Positions 58,776 to 64,000 of a stretch of 64,000 nucleotides of DNA are shown piece after piece; within the stretch, counting starts at the first letter, position 1; each line of letters starts with the position of its first letter. The notes under the pieces were generated by a model. It was given only the letters and a program-made list of their open reading frames with translations, was not told the origin of the DNA and did no database searches. Position numbers and translations under genes: made by a program. Origin of the DNA: Diacronema lutheri (taxonomy: Eukaryota > Haptophyta > Pavlovophyceae > Pavlovales > Pavlovaceae); assembly GCA_019448385.1 (NCBI GenBank), contig JAGTXO010000002.1, positions 1,240,001 through 1,304,000 on the forward strand, given 5' to 3'.

Positions 58776-61527
58776 ATGCTGGCCGCCCTCCAGGCGAGGG
58801 CCGCGGCTACGGCTCGGCCGGGCCGCGTGTCGCTGCAGCTGCTGCACAAGGGCGCGCGCGGCGTGCGCTCGAGTGACGCTCGCGCCTCGAGCGCCGTGCA
58901 GCCCGCGCAGCCAAGCCAGCCGGCCGCCGTGTCGGCCGTCGTCCAGCTGGACGAGGCGGGCTTTGCAGTGCTGCCCAAGGAGCTGCCGTCGATGCGCGGC
59001 GTCGACTTCAAGCAGGAGCTCGACCCGCGGTACGCGGAGACGATTGAGGTGATCATCGACGGCCACCCAGTCCAGGTGCAAAAGGGCAGCTCGCTCATCC
59101 AGGCGTGCGAGCAGGTCGGCATCCAGGTGCCGCGCTTCTGCTACCACGAGCGGCTCTCCGTCGCCGGCAACTGCCGCATGTGCCTCGTCGAGATCGAGAA
59201 GGCGCCTAAGCCCGTTGCGGCGTGCGCGATGCCCGCCGCGCCTGGCATGAAGGTCTTCACCAACTCGCCCATCGTCAAGAAGGCGCGCGAGGGCGTGATG
59301 GAATTCCTGCTCGCCAACCACCCGCTCGACTGCCCGATCTGCGACCAAGGCGGCGAGTGCGACCTGCAGGACCAGTCGCTCTTCTTCGGCTCGGACCGCG
59401 GAAGGACGACTGAGTCGAGGCGCGGCGTCGAGGACAAGAACCTCGGCCCCCTCGTCAAGACCGTCATGACGCGTTGCATCCACTGCACACGCTGCGTGCG
59501 CTTTGCTACCGAGGTGCGCGCGCGCTCGTGCGCCTGGCCGGAGCCTTGCGTTGCTCGCCCGCCATGCGCGCGCAGCGCGTGACGAACTGCGTTCGACGCG
59601 CACTCGCACCGCGCCGCCGCGCCGCCGCCGCCGCTGCCGCCGCGCAGGTCGCAGGCGTCGACGAGCTCGGAACGGTCGGACGCGGCAACGCGATGGAGAT
59701 TGGGACCTACGTTGAGCGGATGCTCGATTCGGAGATCTCGGGCAACATCGTCGACCTCTGCCCGGTGGGCGCGCTCACGTCCAAGCCCTACGCGTTCACC
59801 GCGCGCCCATGGGAGCTCCGCTCGGTCGAGTCGATCGACGTGCTCGACGGTTACGGCTCAAACATCCGCGTTGACACACGCGGCGGCGAGGTGATGCGCA
59901 TCCTGCCACGGCTCAACGAGGATATCAACGAGGAGTGGATCTCGGACAAGACACGCTTCGCGTACGACGGCCTCAAGCGCCAGCGCCTCGACACACCGCT
60001 CATCCGGCCCGATCCAGAGATGCCGCTTCAGCCCGCGACGTGGAAGGACGCACTCACGCTCGTCGCGCAGAAGTTCAAGGCGACGCCTGGCGCGCGCATC
60101 GGCGCGTTCGCCGGCCCGCTCGCCGACGTCGAATCGATGCTCGCGCTCAAGGACCTGTGCAACGCCTTTGACTCGGAAGCCATCCACTGCGACGTGCCCG
60201 CCGGCCCACTCGCCGACTGCCGCGCGGCGTACACGCTCGGCTCGACGATCGCCGGCGTCGAGGAGGCCGACGCCGTCCTCCTCCTCTCGACCGACCTGAA
60301 GCGCGAGGCGCCGCTGCTCAACGCGCGCCTGCGCCGACGCGTGTACCACGACGGCGTGCGCGTCGCGAGTGTCGGCCCGCGCGTGCCACTCACGTACGAG
60401 TATGAGCATCTCGGCGATTCGGTCTCGCAGCTGCTTGAGCTGGCGAACGGCACGCATCCCTTTTGCAAGGTGCTCGCCGGCGCGCAGCGGCCGCTCGTGC
60501 TCGTCGGGACGGGTGCGTACGAGCGCACGGACGCGCGCGGCGTCGCGTGGGCCGTGCAGAAGCTCGTCACGTCCGTGCCCGCGCTGATCCAGGACGGCTG
60601 GCTCGGCTTTGGGACCGTGCAGCCGACCGCCGCGGCCGTCGGCGCGCTCGACCTCGGCCTCACGCCGCTCGCCAGCTCGGCCGCCGCGGGCGTGGGTGCG
60701 TCCGATGGTGCGATCGCCGAGCCGCTCGGCCTTGTGTATTTACTCGGTTACGACTCGATCGATCTCGACCGCCTCTCGCCCGACGCGTTTGTCGTCTACC
60801 AGGCACGCGCTCTTGCACGCGCGCGCTTGTTGCGCGCGAAAAGTTGCACGCGGAGAGGGGCGCGTTTCCGGGGGTCCGTTCGCGAGCGCCGCGCGGCCGT
60901 CGCGCCCACGCTCGCGTGCGCGCGCGCGCGCGCGCTCCGTCGGTTCATTTGACGCAGGGACACCATGGCGACGTGGGTGCAGAGACGGCGGACGTGGTCT
61001 TACCGGGTTCGGCCTACACCGAGAAGGTGGGCACGTACGCCAACATGGAGGGGCGTGCGCAACGCACCGCGCGCGCCGTCTCGCCGCCCGGCGAGGCGCG
61101 CGATGACTGGAAGATCTTGCGCGCCATCTCCGAGCTCGCGGGCAAGCCGCTGCCGTATGCGGGCGTCGATGGCATCCGCGAGCGCCTCGCGGCCGTCGCG
61201 CCGCAGCTGGCGGACGGTACCGAGTCGATCCACGCCGTTTCGCCGGACATCGCCAAGGTGCGAGCCATGCCACGCGTCCGCCACGCGCGCTCCCACGCAC
61301 TGCGCGCATCGGCGCTCCCTGACGTGAGAGCGCGCGCCCATTCATGCGCCCGTGTCCGCGCGCGCGCGCGCACCGGCCAGGCGATGCTCGCGGTGCGCGC
61401 GAGCGACAAGTTTGACTTTGACACGAAGACGCCGTTTGCGTCGTGCATTGACAATTTTTACATGACGGACGCGATCAGCCGGGCGTCGACGACGATGGCG
61501 AGCTGCACCAAGGCGTTTGCCAAGTAA
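58776..61527 (+). CDS. NDUFS1: NADH:ubiquinone oxidoreductase 75-kDa subunit (complex I, NDUFS1), 779 aa, four exons
   Basis: Exons 58776-59513, 59648-60802, 60958-61257 and 61381-61527 join to 779 residues, all phase 0. Cluster ligands: 2Fe-2S '[19 protein letters not shown]' with 'ACAMPA'; His-ligated 4Fe-4S '[18 protein letters not shown]'; and the 4Fe-4S set '[10 protein letters not shown]' completed by 'VDLCPVGAL' after intron 1. The molybdopterin-like fold follows. NDUFS1 passes electrons from flavin down the iron-sulfur chain in the mitochondrial matrix arm. The N-terminus is Ala/Arg-rich, as for a mitochondrial presequence. Intron 2 (60803-60957) starts with GC: the invariant '[16 protein letters not shown]' joins only if gcacgc is the donor. 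Introns 1 and 3 have gtgcgc and gtgcga donors. Confidence 0.95.
60803..60957 (+). other. GC-AG intron of NDUFS1 (155 nt)
   Basis: The exon ends TACCAG, the intron begins gcacgcgctc and ends gacgcag, and the next exon begins GGACACCAT. The spliced protein has the invariant YQGHHGD block, so the border is well fixed. No GT within the first 20 nt gives the conserved sequence. Confidence 0.8.
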
Positions 61528-61692
61528 GCGAGCGCGGACGGGCGTGTGACGGACGCTGCTGGCGTCTCGTGGGCCGGCACGTCGCGCGCCGGGCGGGTTG
61601 GTGCGCGTGGACAGCGAGTGCGGCGCAGTTCAGATTCCCAGAACTGCCGCCCTTTGCGACGTACAGACTGAAGGGCTGAGCCTCACGAGCGT

Positions 61693-62043
61693 TCAAAGCT
61701 CAGTGAAGAGCGGCATCTCGCACGCCAGGTCGTCGTGCGCCGCTGGCAGCGTGTGCACGGACTGCACCGACTGAACGGAGGGGAATGCGCGCTGCGGCTG
61801 CGCCGCCGAGATCCCGCAGAGGTCCGGCTCGTGGCTCGCAATCCCGAACACGGCACGGGATGGCGTCATAATTTGCGCCTCGCAAGCGGGAGCAGCGTCG
61901 CAACGTTGGCGCTTGCGGCTGGACTGCGCGTCGTGCGGTGAGACGAAAGTACCGACGTGCGAAGGCGATGCCGAGCGGCTGCTGCCCGCGAGCGCGTCCC
62001 ATTTGATCGTCGCCGCCACCCTGGTCAGCTCCGTCTCGCGCAT
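61693..62043 (-). CDS. Small hypothetical protein, 116 aa
   Basis: A complete frame (ATG at 62043, stop at 61693) with more even composition than the accidental frames of this GC-rich DNA, e.g. 'TRVAATIKWDALAGSSRSA', 'CGISAAQPQRAFPSVQSVQ' and 'LACEMPLFTEL'. A basic patch 'SSRKRQRCD' could be a nuclear signal. No family is recognised. It lies between the convergent-side end of NDUFS1 (166 bp away) and the F-box-actin gene, on the same strand as the latter. It may also be one exon of a longer gene. Confidence 0.45.
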   Translation of the reverse strand: MRETELTRVAATIKWDALAGSSRSASPSHVGTFVSPHDAQSSRKRQRCDAAPACEAQIMTPSRAVFGIASHEPDLCGISAAQPQRAFPSVQSVQSVHTLPAAHDDLACEMPLFTEL

Positions 62044-62316
62044 CGTGTGAGAATGTCAAAGTAGTCAAGTCCCCCACCCGCAAACGTCAGGTTTGGCCAA
62101 CGCTCGCCGAACCGGCACTGGCGGGGGCTGAATAATAGAAAGTTTGAAGTAGTTGAAAACTGGGCGACTTTCAGAGTCGTAACGCACATCGTGCGCGCTG
62201 ACCGCCGTCGGGGCCTCGGGGGTCGCCGGAAGGCCCGACTTGGCGCGCGCGCACCTTCTTCTTCGCGGTGCACGCACGGCCACCTACGCCCCCGATCGGA
62301 ACACGACCGTGGCGCG

Positions 62317-63807
62317 CTACTTGGCGTCCGTGGCGTCGGGCGCGCCACACGCCCTGTTCGGCGCGCCGAGCTGCCTCGCATGGATCCACGCCGAGTCGGA
62401 CACGCAGAGCAGCGATCCGGATCCTGTCCGCGTTCGCGGCCGCTCCTCGCGCTGCACGAGCTCTGCCGCGCCCACCCACGTGGCAAGGTGTGCACGCGCC
62501 ACACCGAGCGCGAAAACCGGACGGACGCACGCGACGCTTGGCACAGGCGAGCCATGGCGGAGCTCGTTGGCAAGCCGCTGGTCGACGCCGCGAATGCGCG
62601 CGCCTTCGCCGTGTAGCACGATGCGGCGAAACACGGCAGGCGCGTCGTCGTCGCCCACCTGCTTGAGCGCGCGGCCGAGCAGCTGGACGAGCCCGTCAGC
62701 GCCGTCCGCGCCGCCTGCTCCGCCCACGCCGTCCGCTTCGCCCGCGCCGCCTGCGCCAAACCAATGCTCGAGGCAGCCGAAGCGCTCGCGGTCGATGACC
62801 ACGGCCGAGCTCGATTTCAACGCCACGTCCATCCGCCCGATTTCAAGCTCGTCCGCCCGGACAGGCCGGCGCGCGGGCGCGATGGCGCGCACGTAGCACA
62901 ACGGCGTCTCACGCATCCGCACGCGCAGCTCGTCGCGCGCGTCGTGCGCGTCGGCGGAAATGGAGAGCGCGGCGCACAGCGCGTCGAGCGCCGTGTCCAC
63001 GCCCACGGGCAGCCGCAGAGCGCCGGCGCGCGCGCCGCTCGTCTGCCGCGCGGCCGCGCCCACCATCGCGCCGCCGGCGTGCGGGCGGCATATCTGCACG
63101 AGGCGCCCGTCGACGAGCGCGGCGGCGGTGCTTGACTCGGCGCCAATGTGAATGGAGATGCCCGTGGGCTCGCGCGCCGCGAGCATCGCGGCCACGTCCG
63201 CGTCGACGAAGCGCACGCGTGCCACGCCGCGCCGCAGCAGCTCGTGCGCGAGCGCGCTCAGCGCGCCGCTCGAATCGTCACGCTCTGCGACGACCGCGAG
63301 GCTGGCGTGCGGCAGCGGGACGCCAAGGGCGGCGAGGGCGCGCGCCGTGGCCTCGCACACGCGCTCGGTCGCCTGCAGCTCGCCCGCCGCTCGCAGGCTC
63401 ACGCCGCGCCGCTCGTCCGTTTCGCCGCACGGCTCGGCGTCGCCCGCAAACCCAAAACGAACCGAGCGCGGCCCGATCTCGAGCACGATGGCGCGCTCGG
63501 AGCGGCAGCACTGAACGTACGCGGCACGCCAACTCGTTGGCGCTAGCTCGAGCCCCGCAAAACGCTCACGCAGAGCGGACAGCCGCGCGCCTGGGCCTGC
63601 GGCCGCGCAGTCCGTCGCGAGCGCGCGGACGCCCTTGTGCTGCCACACGCGTCGCGCAAAGAGTGGCCGCCACACCTCGTCGCCAGACGCGGCGGCGCGC
63701 GCCAAAGTTGACGCGAGCGCAAAGCGATTCAGATCGGCCGCGGTGGCGAAGCTCAGCACGTGCGAGAGGCACTCGCGCGGGAGCGCAAGCAGGGCGTCGC
63801 TGGACAT
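62317..63807 (-). CDS. F-box / actin-related fusion protein, 496 aa
   Basis: Residues 5-55 form an F-box ('LLALPRECLSHVLSFATAAD', 'WRPLFARRVWQHKG'), the Skp1-binding module of SCF ubiquitin ligases. Residues of about 105-480 follow an actin fold: phosphate-1-like 'AIVLEIGPRSVRFGFAGDAE', the connecting strand 'VRFVDADVAAMLAAREPTGI', phosphate-2-like 'SIHIGAESSTAAALVDGRLV', and near the end 'RRIVLHGEGARIRGVDQRLA' in place of the actin adenosine loop. The DxG loops are altered (IGPRS, IGAES), so ATP binding is doubtful. Plant and protist proteins with F-box plus actin-like domains (ARP8 type) are the nearest known arrangement. A nuclear or nucleolar adaptor for ubiquitination is possible. Single exon. 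Confidence 0.75.
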   Translation of the reverse strand: MSSDALLALPRECLSHVLSFATAADLNRFALASTLARAAASGDEVWRPLFARRVWQHKGVRALATDCAAAGPGARLSALRERFAGLELAPTSWRAAYVQCCRSERAIVLEIGPRSVRFGFAGDAEPCGETDERRGVSLRAAGELQATERVCEATARALAALGVPLPHASLAVVAERDDSSGALSALAHELLRRGVARVRFVDADVAAMLAAREPTGISIHIGAESSTAAALVDGRLVQICRPHAGGAMVGAAARQTSGARAGALRLPVGVDTALDALCAALSISADAHDARDELRVRMRETPLCYVRAIAPARRPVRADELEIGRMDVALKSSSAVVIDRERFGCLEHWFGAGGAGEADGVGGAGGADGADGLVQLLGRALKQVGDDDAPAVFRRIVLHGEGARIRGVDQRLANELRHGSPVPSVACVRPVFALGVARAHLATWVGAAELVQREERPRTRTGSGSLLCVSDSAWIHARQLGAPNRACGAPDATDAK

Positions 63808-64000
63808 CGCCCGAGGTTTCGGTTCATCTGGGTTCGGACCCAGTCACACTCCTCAGTCCAGCATGGGGGTACTGTACCGGCCTTGTCAAGACCGAGACCC
63901 GCGACCTACGCTGCCACGCACTTCATGCGCGGGCGCGCGCGGGCGCCCTCACGTGCCCCCCTCCGCAAGGAAGAAGTCGTCCTCCTCGAGCCGCTCGCCA
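63808..64000. other. Window end: upstream region of the F-box-actin gene and a possible C-terminal end of a further minus-strand gene
   Basis: The minus strand from 64000 reads 'GERLEEDDFFLAEGGT' before a stop at 63949-63951. The acidic-hydrophobic pattern looks like a real C-terminus, but 17 codons are too few to be sure. The rest (63810-63945) has no coding signal and would hold the promoter of the F-box-actin gene. Confidence 0.3.

Noticed and set aside
1-64000. tRNA, rRNA or CRISPR arrays
   Set aside because: No A/B-box pair with cloverleaf potential, no conserved rRNA segments and no regular spacer-repeat array were seen. The GGTTCGGACCC at 63832 lacks the rest of a tRNA.

Overview
This window is compact, very GC-rich nuclear DNA from a ciliated eukaryotic alga. 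Evidence for that is the set of ciliary genes (IFT172, CEP131), nucleolar, spliceosomal and meiotic genes, mitochondrial complex I, and two proteins with signal-peptide-plus-transit-like leaders of the kind used for secondary plastids (a MATE carrier and an organellar uS15). Spliceosomal introns are short (108-250 nt), mostly with GTGCG donors, and two are best explained as GC-AG introns. A haptophyte is the most likely source; this is inference, since no marker gene fixes it.

Layout. 1-10.06 kb: ordinary host genes packed tail-to-tail and head-to-head (IFT172, UTP21/WDR36, MATE, EEF1AKMT1, one unknown). 10.5-29.4 kb: a single minus-strand mega-gene. Three open stretches are linked by two phase-0 introns and would encode about 6,186 residues. 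It carries Ulp1-type (C48) cysteine-protease domains, a membrane segment, a YqaJ/lambda-exonuclease-like nuclease, a chromodomain and, at the C-terminus, a complete Fanzor (eukaryotic TnpB-like) nuclease with all three RuvC acidic residues. This is the most unusual object in the window. 29.4-39.3 kb: a transposon graveyard holding a possible LINE endonuclease remnant, a ubiquitin-specific protease, a decayed Helitron-type Pif1 helicase, a 292-bp MITE with 76-bp inverted ends, an orphan broken gene and most of the long G/C homopolymers.

39.6-64 kb: host genes again, mostly in head-to-head pairs with 90-130 bp between start codons. In order: ArfGAP with an odd N-terminus, a WD40 protein, organellar uS15, CEP131, a CHTOP/FOP-like RNA-export protein, a GST with an acidic tail, a YkgJ-type Cys-cluster protein, aprataxin, a caspase-like (C14) protease, the HFM1/MER3 meiotic helicase, SAP30BP, NDUFS1, a small unknown and an F-box-actin fusion.

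Functionally the host genes are unrelated housekeeping genes. The working hypothesis for the mega-gene is a self-processing transposon polyprotein: internal Ulp1-like proteases could release a YqaJ nuclease and a chromatin-binding, RNA-guided nuclease. No transposase, integrase, capsid or terminal repeat was recognised for it, so its element class is open.
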